A stretch of DNA of 64,000 nucleotides, taken from Lanius collurio. Taxonomy: Eukaryota > Chordata > Aves > Passeriformes > Laniidae. The notes under the pieces are model-generated. The model ran no database searches, had not been told where the DNA came from, and was given only the letters and a program-made list of their open reading frames with translations. The stretch is from contig JACBWW010000051.1 of the NCBI GenBank assembly GCA_020086605.1, forward strand, positions 638,097-702,096, read 5' to 3'. Position 1 is the stretch's first letter, and every line of letters begins with the position of its first letter. A program made the translations under genes and the position numbers. Below, piece after piece: positions 42,350-56,400 of the stretch.

Positions 42350-43636
42350 TGTGGAAAATATAAATAATAAATAAATAATACTATAATAAATAATATATAT
42401 TTCTTTCCTTAGCACAAATCAAAATGAAAGTTAAGGTTTCTTCCAGTATTTTTGCCTGTACTGCAATAGGAAGAGCGGGAGCTAACATTGCTCTAAGGTG
42501 GGAATTCCTGTGTGTGAATCAGGGTACTGTGGGGAGAAGATATGCAATTACCTGGAGATATTGCACTCTGGTGCACATTATTCAACACCAGCCTAGCTTT
42601 CTGTGGATCCTGGTAGAAAGGATGCTCTGTTTCATCCCACACAAGGTGACCAAATGTAGCTTACATTCAATTTTAGCATGTTCTGCTTGTTTAGAAGTGA
42701 AAGAAATAGGATAACTAAGAACACAATTACAGAAATATATCATAGTACATTAGAACCTTCAGTTACATATAAAAGTTTATTATTCTTGATCTGGGCTCTC
42801 ATCCCCATTATTGTTTTCACAATTTCTAAGCCAAATGAAAACCTAGCAATTTTAAGACATAGAAACTATGCAATGGCACACTAGATCAACCTTGAGACCA
42901 TCCACTCCTGTATTCAAAGGGTAGTCCTCCCCAGCAGCTAAAGCAGGAGCTGCATAAACCCCATAAATGTGAAGAAAAAAGTCTTGATGAAAGATACTGT
43001 CGAGCATTTTGATATTTTGATGCTACCTGTCAGGTTACAAAATCAAGGTCTTTCTCTTATTTGCAAATAAAATTCAGAGGTGACTTTGTCATTGCTTAGT
43101 TCTTTACATTCTTGTTCTCTTCCAGTTCATAACAAGAGCAGCATTCCTTATTTGCCTTCTCTAAAGAATTAATTCTTGCAGGATTTTCTTCTAATTGGTA
43201 ATCAATCAGGGCCTTTCAACTTTCTGCATAAATGATGTCTGTCACCTGGCCTTACGGAGAAATCTGTGAAGGAAAAAGTCCTTATCCACAGTCAGAATGG
43301 GTAGGGACTTCAGATGTAAACTGTTGTGTTCTGCATCAGTACTTCAATAAAATCATCCCTCAGCCAGCACTGGAGGGGTGCTTGTGTACAAAGAATAAAG
43401 CCCTGAAGTTAATTTCTAGGCAGCAGTTTGATGCAGCCCACAGCAACTCAGTGTCAGCAAAGTACATTGGAAATAGAAGTTGGTGACAAAGCACAAATGA
43501 GACTCAGCCATGCTTTGACATGCAAGTCATAAACCAGAAAATTTGACCAAGAGAAATGAAGGAATCCAAAGAAATCAAAGTATCTCCACAACTCTAAAGT
43601 GGGAAACAGAATCCCATACCTCTTGAGAGTCCTTGA
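42350..43636. other. Gene-free sequence
   Basis: Two overlapping plus-strand frames near 42.4-42.9 kb are open for 96 and 68 codons but have no recognisable product or splice context. Confidence 0.45.
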
Positions 43637-43694
43637 AACAAACAAACAAAAACAAACAAACAAACTGACTAATTAGCTAACTAGCTAACTAACT
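43637..43694. repeat. (CAAA)n followed by (TAGC/TAAC)n
   Basis: About seven CAAA units (43637-43664, one with an extra A) pass directly into a CTAACTAGCTAACTAACTA stretch. Two different tetranucleotide repeats in direct contact form a compound microsatellite. Confidence 0.9.
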
Positions 43695-43699
43695 ATTCT

Positions 43700-46600
43700 T
43701 ACTCCTGCCCAAACCAAATTATATACGCTCTTCCAATCACAGTTAGAGAAAAAACCCCTAAACCATGTATTTAACGTAGTTCTATAAAAGTAAGAGAATA
43801 CAAGGCATTGAGGAATCTCATAAACCATGTAACATACATTTGTAATAAATAACTTTGTAACTCAATTGGCTTGCTCTCAAAGGAGTCATTAGTTCATGAA
43901 AACATGATCTGACCTCAGTTATGACTAGACTATTCTCCATAAATACAAGTAATCTCTAATAGTCTTAAGGTACTAAATTCTTTACATGCCTTAAGAAGCC
44001 AATAAACCTCCTCTAGGCCATATATAGTTACATATTGAACTGCTATAGCGAAGTTTTTCTCCCTGCCATATACCTGCTTTGTTTATAATAACTTTTTCAT
44101 GGAGCAGATAAAAATACTTCATAATTTAAAACCAAATAAAACTAATAAAGGAACACTTATTTCTGGTATTCCTGTACATTAAAGAAAAAAGCTAGAAAAT
44201 ATCAACTGTTAGAAGTTGACTTTTCTAAGGGCTATAATCTTTGTGCCCTGATGTAAATTATGTGGAGTCATGGTTTTCCCAATTGAGACGTAGGTAATGG
44301 ATGTGAGATTTATAATTGGGATCTAAGCAACAAATTCATGGGTTTTATCTGCATGTGAAACAAATCATAGTAAAAGAAAATAAAAAAGTTTAAACTCTTT
44401 CATCCTCCTCATGTCTACTAAATGATCTGACTTAACCATTATTTAAGATGATGCACAGCATTTGCAATCACATGAGGAAGTTATATTAATAAATTGTGTA
44501 TTCCATAGATGAGTCTGTTGGAAAGATTGGATAGTGATGGTGAGACCAACTAGAAATGATCATGAATGAGCTATGACTTCATTCAAAGTTCAAAATTCAC
44601 TGAACTGAACTTTTAAAAAATAAGGCAGGATCATCTTTGTATGACTAAAAAGTTGCTTTTTTTTAATAAATGGAATTAATGTGCATTCTCAAGTTTAGTA
44701 ATTTATTAATTCCTTGTGACCTAAAACTTATACTTCACACACCCCATACCTTTAATTTTAAATGAGTGAAAACTGTTCCTTTCTGGTACAGTCTTCACAT
44801 AAAATCCAACATGAATTGTTTGGTATGAGATGTCTGCTTGCAACTTAAAAGTGTTCAAAGTAAAAATAAGTCATACTTCATGATTTTAATAGTTGGTTTT
44901 AAATCAGTATGATGAAGCTGCCCTTACTACTTTAAGGGCTTTATTCTTATGTCACTTCAAACACAGTAACAGTGGAGTAATTCTAGTGAAGCAGACTGAG
45001 GAAGGCCAAAGTGAAAGGAAATAACTAGTGACATATTCAAATATGATATACAAAGCTGTTTTAAACACCAGGTTTTAAGCCTATTTGACAATTCAGTTGT
45101 AATAGTACTGTATTACTTCAACTCATATAGACCAACTATTAAAAAAAAATTACATAAATCAGTTTAGATTGAGATCCCTTAAAAAAGACCAGCTACAGAA
45201 AAGTAGAGTGACCAACAACTTCCAGTAATTACATGAATTAATACAAATGCTGTATTAAGAATGCATATTACAGTACTTTTCATAAGGAATGAAAACAAAA
45301 AAACCCAGGCCAGTTTCTGTGCCATATGAAGGCAGCATGAGGAGATTATAACAGTGAATAAAACAAAAAACCCTCATAGGTGCAGGAACTTAGAAGGCAG
45401 AAAGACCACAGAAACACACAGTCTTTATAGAGTGGACATATTTGTACTTTTGCATACAAAAATTCTATATCCTAGTTCACTTTTTATGTTTGAGATCTGT
45501 TCATTAATAGCTCATTATAGAGCAGTCACAGGAGTATTATTGTGTGCTTGAAATAAAACCACTGGGTAAATGTGCTCTATTTAGGATGAATAAGGAGCAA
45601 ACAAAGCTAAGTGATCTTATAATTCCAGCTGCACTAGAAGTTAAGATCCACATGACTCCAGCAGCCAGCCTTTATTTTAAGACTGGAAATTAATTTATGC
45701 ACTCACAAGGTATCATTTCTTTGTGGGCTGATTGTAGAGTCACAAATTTTATAAGTGAACACCTTAATGTTCTGAAATCACCAGGAAAATATCAAGGTCA
45801 GTGATATGCAAGCTAAGACTTTTTCTCCCTGCAAGTTCCATTTGTAGGTGCAGCAATCTCAAAACATCTCCCATGACACCCTTGCGAGGAAAAAATAATT
45901 TCTCGAGTTGCTAATGGGAAAATAGTAATTGGAAACTGTTCTGATTGAAGTACTAAAATGAGAAGGCAAAACTGGATCTTGTTATTCTATAGTTTTGCAA
46001 AAGAGAGTTTGCTCATTAAGATTATTCAAATAAATGTCTTTCGTTATGGTCTCCAAAAAGAACACTGACAATTACAAACAAATTAAAACTTACATTAACC
46101 ATCTGATCCATATTCCTTATTGGCCACACTAATATTTCCTCAAATGCTGAGAAGTCTGAAAAGGTGTTGGCATGATTACATAGAAAACTTGGAGCAAAAA
46201 GCCATTTGTTTATGATGTTGAAGGATAGGGAGCCTTCTAGTTCCTTCAAATCACCAGAGCAGCAGAAATTTATTAACATTTGGATTTGAGTGCAGTGCAA
46301 GCATGTGCTGCTAAGTGTTCTTTCACTGACATGTCATTGTCCATGGAAGCCAAAGTGTCACATGAAAATTAGCATCAGCAAAGGTAAGCAGAGAGTACTC
46401 AAGTCAGCATAACTGTGCTTTCAAAGAAAAATGTTTCATTCTAGAGACAGTAAAAAATTTTCTCAGAAATTGTCAGGGTGCAGTTTTCCTCTGTCATTTC
46501 TCATTTTATTCTGCGTGCTTTTCTAGGCAGTTAAATGAAAACATGGTTAGGTTAGGTCAGTCTGTGGTCACCAGGAGTGACACCACAGATGTGTCATTCC

Positions 46601-49090
46601 CTCTTAAGCCATTTTTAATACAAATGCAGGTCCTTCTGTCTAGGAAGAGTTTTGACTCAGATTTTTATTTCTGTGAAGTGCAGCCTGTCCCGTGCCAAAG
46701 CTGTTTGCATCTGCATAACAGGACTGCACAAAGCCTGCTGGATGGATTCTCCAGTAGGGGAAAGAAAAAAAGGACTGAGGATCAGACACGGGAGAAGTGG
46801 TTCTTGCACTAGAAAGCTTAAATGTAGAACTGGACAGAAAAATGAGCTTGCCTGTGAGAGTTTGATCAGCATAGATTAAATCAGAGCATTCACATAAGTT
46901 GTGATTTTATTAAAATCAAAACATTAGTTATCAAAATTGTTTCTTTTGTTAATTCTAATGCTTCTGGCTAAAATTTTTTAGGTTTGTGTTCAAACTCTAT
47001 TGCCATCCCCACCACACCTTCCTTAAAGATGCTGGATTATTTTTCACAAAAAAATAACCCCTAGTTAACAAAAAATTGTTTGTTGAAGAGACCAATTTTC
47101 CATTGAAAAACAGTATCACCAGAAATTCATCAGAGTTTATTTATATTTTATCACAGAGGGAAACGAGTAGGGAAAGTAAAAAAGTGACATTCAAGGAATT
47201 AATTTTTTTCCTAATGATGGCACAAGGATAACTTCACAGTGGAACTGGTGATAAAATGCAGGACACATGTCTGGAATATTCCTGGGATGGCATGCCTTTA
47301 ATTATGAGGAAATTCAGTGGGTTGAAACACCTTAAATTTGAGACAGCAGTGCCTGCTGCAAATTTGAAGATGAAACAAAGAAAATTGACAGGACTCTCAA
47401 CATCTGATGCCATCCCCACATAGCAGAGCCAGTGTAGCAACTGCAGTGTAAAAATGCTTGTGGTCTTCAGAAGAACCCACACAGACTGAGAGGAGCATGG
47501 CAGCCATCCCAGACTTTGCCAAAATACAGAGACAAAATACAGTCAAGGATGTCCTTCCTTTCGAAAGGACACAAACTGAATGAAAAAAGCACCATGAAGG
47601 TGCCAGCAATGGAATCTGCTCAATCAATGGGTAAGAGGAGGAGGTGTGGATGGTCATGCACAACAGTGAGGAATTATGACCTAATTCCAGAGAATGGTTA
47701 TAGCCTGACTTAGACAGCCAAAGGTCTTCTGTTCCAGACACTCCCTGAGAGGGAGTAGATGCCTCATTATTGTTGATGAGGTGCTGCTAGCTGGGACAAG
47801 CTGGGGCTGTGACTCTCTCTTAAATGTGAAATCAAACAGCCTCAGCTGGTTCAGTCATCAAACTACCTGGCTGGGTCTTCCAAAAAGGTTTTTTTTATGT
47901 CTTAGAAGGTGTCCAGGGATGTTCCAGTCCTGTGAAACCAATTGGTTCACAGATTCCTGGGTTGCTGAAGCTCACAGAAGTTTTTGGTTTTGTTTGTTTT
48001 CCACTTCATTCCAATAAAAATGATGAAAAGAATAGCAAACTCCATTGTAACTCATTAAGATGTATGGGATAGGTATTGTTGTGGTTTTTATGACAAGGCT
48101 GTACTATCACCTACTATCATCCACTCAAGGCCAGAGCAGTCAGTCTCAGCATTCCTTCCTCATTTCTTTCAAGTGTGGTTCCCACTATCTCATGCTCATT
48201 ATCTAAAACAACACTCAAGAATTTTCTTCCAAAATATGAAGACTTTCATAATGCCAAAACCCCCAACTTGCTTTATACAACTACTTCATCTCTTTTTTTC
48301 ACATTATATTCTTTGTATATGTGGCTGAGTAACACAAATCACTGCTTTCTGACATTTTTGTCAACTGCTGAATACATTATTAATGAATATTTATTTATTA
48401 CTGCTTAACCAGCTCTAGAAATAGTGAAACAATATGCACTAAGTAGTTTTAGTGTGCCTTTTATTTTTATAAACCAAATAGTTTGAGAATGTATTATTTT
48501 TTAATCCTATGTGCTATGTTCATTTTAAGGACAGTGTACTCTGGTTAGATTTTCATGAATGCCTTCCCACAAGGAAGCTGGACTAGCATATCTCCTGACA
48601 GCTATTTAAAAGCTAGAAAGAAAGTATTACAGAATGGGATGCCAGTTATGTAGCTAAGGACAGACAAGTGATGACCCTAAATCCCCTGGTCCTTTTTGGG
48701 TAATTATTCAGTTAAATTATTACGTTATTCAAATGCATCTATTTTTGCAAAAACGTGAGGGTACATGTATGAGAACAAGCTAAGTTAACAGCAATTTGAG
48801 ATCTTAAACAGATCTTTAATTACCTTACCACTATTTTAATGCCAATTCACATCCAAGGCTATTAACATGGTTTTAATAGTACATATTTGTCCCATAAACA
48901 AAGGGTTTATGCCCACCTTAGAGTGAAAGGATTAGGAAAAGACAGGTTATCTCTTTGGTTTTATTTAAATACAGCACTATTTTCCATGGGCAGAGTGACA
49001 TGAGCCCTTAATTGTTTATTACACATATAATATGGAAAAAGAATTGCATCATATATTTAATCTCTATCTAACTGCTAAAACATTAATTAT
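43700..49090. other. Gene-free sequence
   Basis: No exon, RNA gene or clear repeat was recognised. Slightly GC-richer patches at 46.5-46.8 kb and 47.4-47.9 kb hold overlapping open frames on both strands without recognisable products. Confidence 0.45.
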
Positions 49091-49092
49091 CT

Positions 49093-49156
49093 GCTACTAC
49101 AGATAGTAGTAGATAATACTAGTAGTATTACTACTACTAATAGTAGATAGAGTAGA
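49093..49156. repeat. TAG/CTA trinucleotide repeats forming an imperfect hairpin
   Basis: The left arm 49105-49120 and the right arm 49124-49138 are complementary except for one extra base, around a 3-nt loop. The inner part AATACT-AGT-AGTATT is perfect. Confidence 0.8.
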
Positions 49157-49159
49157 ACT

Positions 49160-52100
49160 GTAGAAAATGGCACCTCTGATACTGCCAGTGAGCTATTCTT
49201 CATTAGCACCACATGCCCTCAGTTTTTATATTCTTACAGTCCTTCCTTTAACTCCATCTCATAGCAAGTTCTAAATAGGAGAGAGGCAACTTAAAAGAGT
49301 GGAGATATTTCAAGTTTTCATAAAATAGGACAAATTACAAATCCCAAAATTCCAAATGCGTGCCCATCCAATGCATATCTCTTTACAGAAAGAAAACTCT
49401 CTGTGAAAGTCACTTCACAATTGCATCCAAATACAGACATTTATAGTAAATCAATATTAATTCACTGTTATATAACCTTGTACAAGTCTCCCAGCAAGTT
49501 GATGGCATCACTTTGTCTTACAAATATTTTACAAATGACTCAAGGCTACTTTTCCATAATAGTTTCTTCAAGAGTTCATTTCTACCTTTCACTATTCAAT
49601 GTTTTGATTAAAATGATTATGATGTCCCTGCAATTTATTGAACTTTTATTTACCTTGTAGACACACATATGTTCATCTGGTATTTCAGTGTATGCATCTC
49701 AGTGCCCATAATGCTGGACTGAAATGCCAGGGTTTGCTGGAACCCAGACAGTATTTCAGACCAATATGTTACTGAGTTGGTGCACTTAAATAATAGAATA
49801 TTACCAGGGTTGTATATATGTGCCAGGTGAATGCACAGAGTAATTAATCTCATGACAAAGTAATAATGCAGAAAATGTAAATTTAAATGTCTCCAGTCAG
49901 AACAGCAGAACAGGCAAATATGCTGAGAGGCCTCTAAAACTTCTCATCATGCAACAGATGGATTAACAATTGCTGTTAAACTCTTCAGTACTATTTCTCT
50001 AAATTGTATATATGTAAAAAGTGTAGACTAATCTGTGGTGAACAGGTAAAGGAGACGAGAGATGGGAGGTGCTTTTCAAAACAGAGAAAAATTTTGAATG
50101 CTTAAAATCTTTTACTGAAAAAAAAACCCCTACCTGATTGCTGACAAGATTGTCAGAAATATACTTGTAAATTTTAAATATACCAGGGCTATCTTGTTTT
50201 ATTGCTGTGGTTGTACATTATGTAATGCAGGATATAAAAATTTATTCGAGTATATCATGAAGCACTGATGAGTCAAAAGTTCAGCACTAAGCATCTGATT
50301 TTCAGCTGAAGTTCAGTTCCCAATCTGCTATCAAATTAGATTGAGATAAACTGGGTCTAAATAACACCCATTAACTTTACCTGGTGTCTATATGACCAGT
50401 ATTTTCTCTCTGGAGATACTTAGAGAAATTTAAAAATGGAGTTGTCATTTTTTCTACTGCTAAGAGCTAAGTGGTTCACTTCAGTCAGTGCCTCAGGTAA
50501 CTGTGGCTGCAAATGTCACGTTGAGGAAGGTCTGAGGAAACATTTCTTTAAAGTGTCTTTTATATCTTGTTTTGATCTACTTGGCATCCATTCTGCACAT
50601 TTGTTAATCCAAGAGCTTTATCCTTTAGATGTATTTATCATTGTAGAGAAAGCAGTTTTGTATCTCATCTATCAGGTATCTGCTGATAATATAGCACCTA
50701 TCTGCTATCAGCTCTTTAAGATGGGTTTAGTATCCTAGTTATAATATTAGTACCATGACAGTTTAAACCTGAAGCTCATTACTTAAGCAAAACCAACTCT
50801 AGCAAGTAAACATGTCTAATTTAATAACAAAAAGAAAATTTCTTTTCCTTCTAAATTTGTTAAATTGCTATATAGCCTTTGTGATGATGGGATACTTTTT
50901 AAATGTAGATCTATTTATAGTCAAGTCACTTAAACTGCAAAACACATTGGATGCATGTTTTACCTGCTTCTGTTTAGGTACACCTAAAATGTCTTTCCAG
51001 TGCTAATAAACAGGCAAAAAACTAATTTTCTGCAGCCATCATCTTATACCTTCTATTTCTTCACCTTTAAGCACAACTTACAAGTGGGACATTTCACCCT
51101 CAGTTTGGGGTATAAGGACAGTCAAAATAGAGTATTTTCACAGTAATTTCTGAAGTTTTGTTTGAGTATAAGGCCAAGGGGAAGCAGACAATGAGGGGAG
51201 GATGAGGGCATCATCATATACACAAAATGAAAACAAAGAAACAAATCCAACAAAAACCAAAACCACCAAACCAAAACAGGACAAATTCATGAAAGTCTGA
51301 TCCCTAGCATTAGAGAATAACCTCTAATTTTGCCATGTCATATAATGTTTCTGTAGGGTGGCATTCCCCACCACTGCAGGAACAGAGCAGGCAATGAGCT
51401 CTATGATAATCCTAAACAAACCATGAAGACCCTCTTGGCAGCATTGTTCTGTTATTTGAAATGAGACAAAAAAAAAGAGGGTACAAAATACAGTATTTCT
51501 ATACAATTAGACCATACTCAAAATTTCTAAGCCAAAGAAACACTATTTGGGAAAATAATTCTCCAGCAATTCAGGTTACTAAACTTTACAGGGTTTTGTG
51601 AAGAGAACAGAGTTCCTGCTTTAGGATTGTTGGTCTTATAATTCCATCTCATTACTTCCCTGCAAATTGTGCAAAATTTGCAATTGTCTACTAGCAGCTA
51701 AAAGCTGGTATCAAAGACCCACTTTAATTAAAAGAAAACTGTGCACAGAGCTCAGGGGCTCCTCTCATTTTGCTAAATAGAGAAATTGACAGAGGTACTT
51801 GTTAATATGAGAAGATAATTATGGAAACTCATATATAAACTTACCTTTCACAGAAATTTTCACTTGGTGGCCTTATTAAAAGTGCTCAGTACTACTCTTG
51901 CTAGCAAAGATGTGCAAAGCCTGAGGGGTGAGTGGAGAGCACCTCTCTGCTGGTTCCATGCAGCACTACTGAGACTTAACCACCAAATTTTTCAAGGGTT
52001 AGAAGAAGAAAATTTAATTCAGATGTTGATAAATTTTACATCTAATATAACATAGTCCATTTTCATGGTGTTGGGGATTTTCAATAGGCTTCAGTGATGT

Positions 52101-53280
52101 CAAGTCCCCTTTGTTTATTTTGACAGAGCATGAGAACTCAATATGGAAGTGTTGGAAGACACTAGCTGTATAGTTCATCTTGTTTCCAAAAGCACAAGAG
52201 AGAATTGAGAAAGTTTTTAAAACTAAATTCTGCATGCTGTTGAATTCCTTTTATTTAATTATAATCTTTCATAATCTCATTTACTTCTACCTGATGCACC
52301 TTTCATTATGTAATTATAAAAACCTACATTTGTATTACACATTTTTAAGATGAGACTATTAATGTGAACTCAATGTTGCATGCAAGATTATACATGCATT
52401 AAATATAACAGTAATTTGAACATATTGTAATTACGAATGGAGCAGTTACCAGTCATAGGACTTGTTTATCTTCAGTTATTAATTACTTACTTAATAAAAT
52501 AAAACATAATTGTTTCTTTTGCAATTCAGACTCTGTTGTAGTGCCGGACGCACCTCCACAAGACTCTACTGGCTACTTGTTTCAAAAGAAAATAGAAGTG
52601 TTCTCTGATTTTTGGTCTCAACGTTTTTAGTGGTTGTAGTCTTAGTATGGATTTACATACCCCCCCTCTTCCCCCAAGGCAATATAAACTAATGTTTGTT
52701 CTATGCTTCTTGATTAAAATAAGAAAAGAACCACATTCTGTTGATGAACATCTGTTCAAGACAGTTAAATGCAAATTCACATTTATTGTTTAATTTGCTG
52801 GGTGGGCTCAACATCATTGAATTCTCTCCCCATGGGAATTCTACACCTATTGATATTCAGAGAGGCCTGCATTATTCACCCCCCACCCAGTCAGCACATC
52901 CAAATATTGACAAATTTCTTCCACCACTGCCACACCTGTAGCTGCAATGAATAAGAATAAGCTATGTCCTTTGGAAAAAAGGCATTGATTATGTCTATAA
53001 ATAAGATGAAGAGATGCAAATTAGTATCCATTCTGGAAACATGGGGCTTTCTGAATATAAAACTTAAAACACTTGGTTCCAAAGTGCCCAACACTTTTCC
53101 ATAATATGTATTTTTAAAGAATGCTTAAAATTAGAGGAATAATTTCAAAAATTCCACATTATTTTGGTCTTGTCCAGTTTTACAATATAACTATTTTTAG
53201 TAATGGAATTTTTCAAAAGACTTTTCAATATAAACTACTTGATTTTACATCATTCTTGTGAGGTGAATGCAAATGTGATG
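49160..53280. other. Gene-free sequence
   Basis: Nothing coding was recognised. An A/C-rich low-complexity stretch lies at about 51219-51281 and contains AAAACCAAAACC-like motifs. Confidence 0.45.
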
Positions 53281-53400
53281 GAGGTTTTTGGGTTTTGGTG
53301 GGGTTTTTTTGGGTTTTGGTTTTTATTTTTGTTTGTTTTGGGTTTTTGTGGGTTTTTTTCTGTTTTTGGGGTGGGTTTTTTTGAGGGAGGGGTGTATGTT
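53281..53400. repeat. G/T-only low-complexity tract
   Basis: Over 120 bp almost every base on the plus strand is G or T, built from TTTTGGG and TTTTTTTGGG-like units with several GGG and GGGG runs. The open frame across it is a product of composition. Confidence 0.9.
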
Positions 53401-53409
53401 TGCTTGTGC

Positions 53410-56400
53410 CTTTTTAGCCTTTTTTAACTGATGAGAAAACAAAGATGGCAGAGTCACCAGCTCAATATGACAGTCAACACCCTATGCACTGGAAAATTCT
53501 AATTCTTAGTAATTTAGGTTAAGGTTGTGTGTACATCTCAGCTGACATAAGACATTCAGAATTACAGATCTCAATGCAATTTTCCAAGGTCAGATGAGTC
53601 AAGACAGAAGAGAAATGAGAATTCATAAGTTAACGCCTCTGTGGCACAGCATATTTTATAGTTACCAATAGACTCACAATAACCATACAAGGAAATCCAA
53701 GTTTTGTACCACTGCAAAATAATACATTCTGCAGAAAAATAATGTCCACTTGCTCTTCTTTTAGCTGGAATTTTCCAACCCTCTTTTGTGTATTCAACAA
53801 AATCTGAATTCTGATTTTAAGGAGGCAAAGGATAATACTCACCTACCTAATAGGTGGATTTGCTCCAAAATTCAAAGAAGTGAGGAACTAACGCACAATT
53901 TTCTCAGCCACAGTCCAGACTCAGGTGTAACAATGGACTCAATTTTCATTTACCCAAAGAATACCAGTAAGATAGTGAAATTTCCAGTAAATGCACTAAA
54001 CAATACATTACTGATGCAAAGTCTTACATATGACCTTGAGAAGTTCATGATTTCTCTGACATTTACATCTGGGAAATCCTCATAGTAATGATTTCTGTCT
54101 CTTCTACATACACTGTAAACTCTTCAAATCAGGGTTTGTGCCTTCTTACATGCTTATTTCACTAAAAATTCCCAATTAAGTACCAACCCATCATTCTCTG
54201 AGTTTCCGCTATGTATAAATACACTAAGAATTATTTGAGTATTCTAAATCATGCAAGTCAATGTCAGGAGACATTTTATCACTTTAAAGAGGGTGTCAGG
54301 AGTCTCTTCATCCCACTTATTCTGCAATTGATGAACATTCATCCACCTCACTGTGGGTAGAAACACCTCTCACTTTCAGACGATATGATATTTTAATGCA
54401 CACACTTATATGCAGCTGTTATTAAGAATGCAGTCACATCATTTTTTATTCTAATGGTGGGAGTACATCATCAGTTCAAGTGCTGCACTAGTGAGGAAAA
54501 TTCAAGACAAATTATAAGTCATAGATAATTACTATTAATAGAAAATATGCCTCAAGGAGAATGAAGTTATTAGATAAACATCATTGCAGTGCTCAGTAGC
54601 TCAGGAGTGGAAAAAAGAAAGGAAAATTACTTGCTCTGGGATTCCTCCACCCTATAGTATTCTAAGGGATATTTTTTAGAATCCTTTCTGTTCCTATCCA
54701 CATCTATGTAGATTTCCTTTAGGAGGCATGAGGAGCTCCAGAAGTGCCATCTTGGAGCAGTGCAGTATTTGGTACCTGCTGCAGAAGATGTCCCAGCTTC
54801 TCAGCCAAAGCAAAGGCTCTCTCACATTCCTGCCTCAAGGGATCACAGCTGAACTCCTCACAGAAGCACTGCTAGAAACAGGAATTACTTATCAAAACCA
54901 AGATTTCATGTATATGACCTGGCTGCTTTAATTTGAATTTGTATAGAGGTGACATATTTTGCTAGCTATGGTAAGCTTTATGTCCTGTACCTGTTGAAAT
55001 CTTTCCAAGCTTACTCCTCTTCTCTTCTTCTGAAATTTCTTATAAATCTTTTGTTCTTCCTTTCTTCTTCACCCCAAAAGCTGGACAGGGTGTCTAACTG
55101 ACAGCAGGGAGACAATCCCTGTGGAATATTGTCCTGCACAAGGCTGTGGAAGCTGAGAAGGAGCATTCAGGCAGTAGGAACGTGAGAACTGGCACTGATG
55201 CCGTCTTTTTGGTGTTTTGTGAATGAAAAACAGTCTCCATGGGAGTTACACGAATCTCAATCTATCTATCTGCCTATTTGAGTCTGTTACATTACACGTG
55301 ACTTCCCAGACACAGTTCTGTGGCTTTTTTGTCAGTACAACACAAGCTCATAGACATGCAACTCCCCTGTTGGATTGAACAGCAGTGTCAAATTTGGCAA
55401 AGTTTGATTCCCCACTGTGTAAAGATGTCTCAGAAGGGCAATGATGGCCCTCTCTTGCCAGCTGGCTGAGGGGCACCAGGGATGACAACTGCAAAACATC
55501 TGCTCTTCCACCTGCGAGAGCCATGGTGGCAAAGGTGCTTTCTGACCAGTGGGGGAAGAGACAAATGTATATTTTCTAATTATGTATTTTCACTCTCCTG
55601 CTTATTTTCCATTTTGGAAAGCAGAGCAAATTGGCCCAACTAAAAATTTTTCTTTCTAAGGCACCCGTGCAATCAGCATCACATACCAGAAACAATAGTC
55701 AAAACAATTCTCAACCTCTAACCAAAGTAATGACAAGAGTTATGATATCAAGTAATTTGATGCAAAGAAATATAACAGTGGTGCAATAGCAAAGAAATGA
55801 CATGAGAAATATTTGAAGTCAAAGGCTAGATTCCATGATATTTAAATTTTTTTCCTTTATAAGTCACAGCAATCAGAAGGGGTATAATTTGTCTTTGAGA
55901 CACTTCACAGAACAGCCAATTCATTAATTCAGGAATCTGTGGTATCTTTATTTACTCATTGGAGATGTGCCAGAGCAGCCCTGTTTCCATCATTGGCCAC
56001 AAACACACCTGGATGGACATTTCAAAGTGTTCTGCACTGCTCAGCATCTTGACTTGTGCCTGACAATAATGCAAGGTAAACAATTAGGTACTCAAAGTAG
56101 GACCTGTAACAGCTGGTTTTGGTATTCACAGCACAAATATTCTCCCTCAAAATACAGTTCATTAAGAACCCCTTATTGCATTTTTGGACTCTAAAATACT
56201 TGATACAAATATAAAGTAGAAAGATGTGAAACAAAGACTTAGGCAGCTTCAGCAGCTTCAGTAAGCCTTCTGAATTGTCATACTCCTTTCAGGCTCACTG
56301 TCTGAATGGCATCCTAAAATTCTCAGTTGGTCATTCCTATTTATGGAGTAAATATCACCCAGTAATAAGTTACCTAAATTTATCCCTTTTAAGTAAATAT

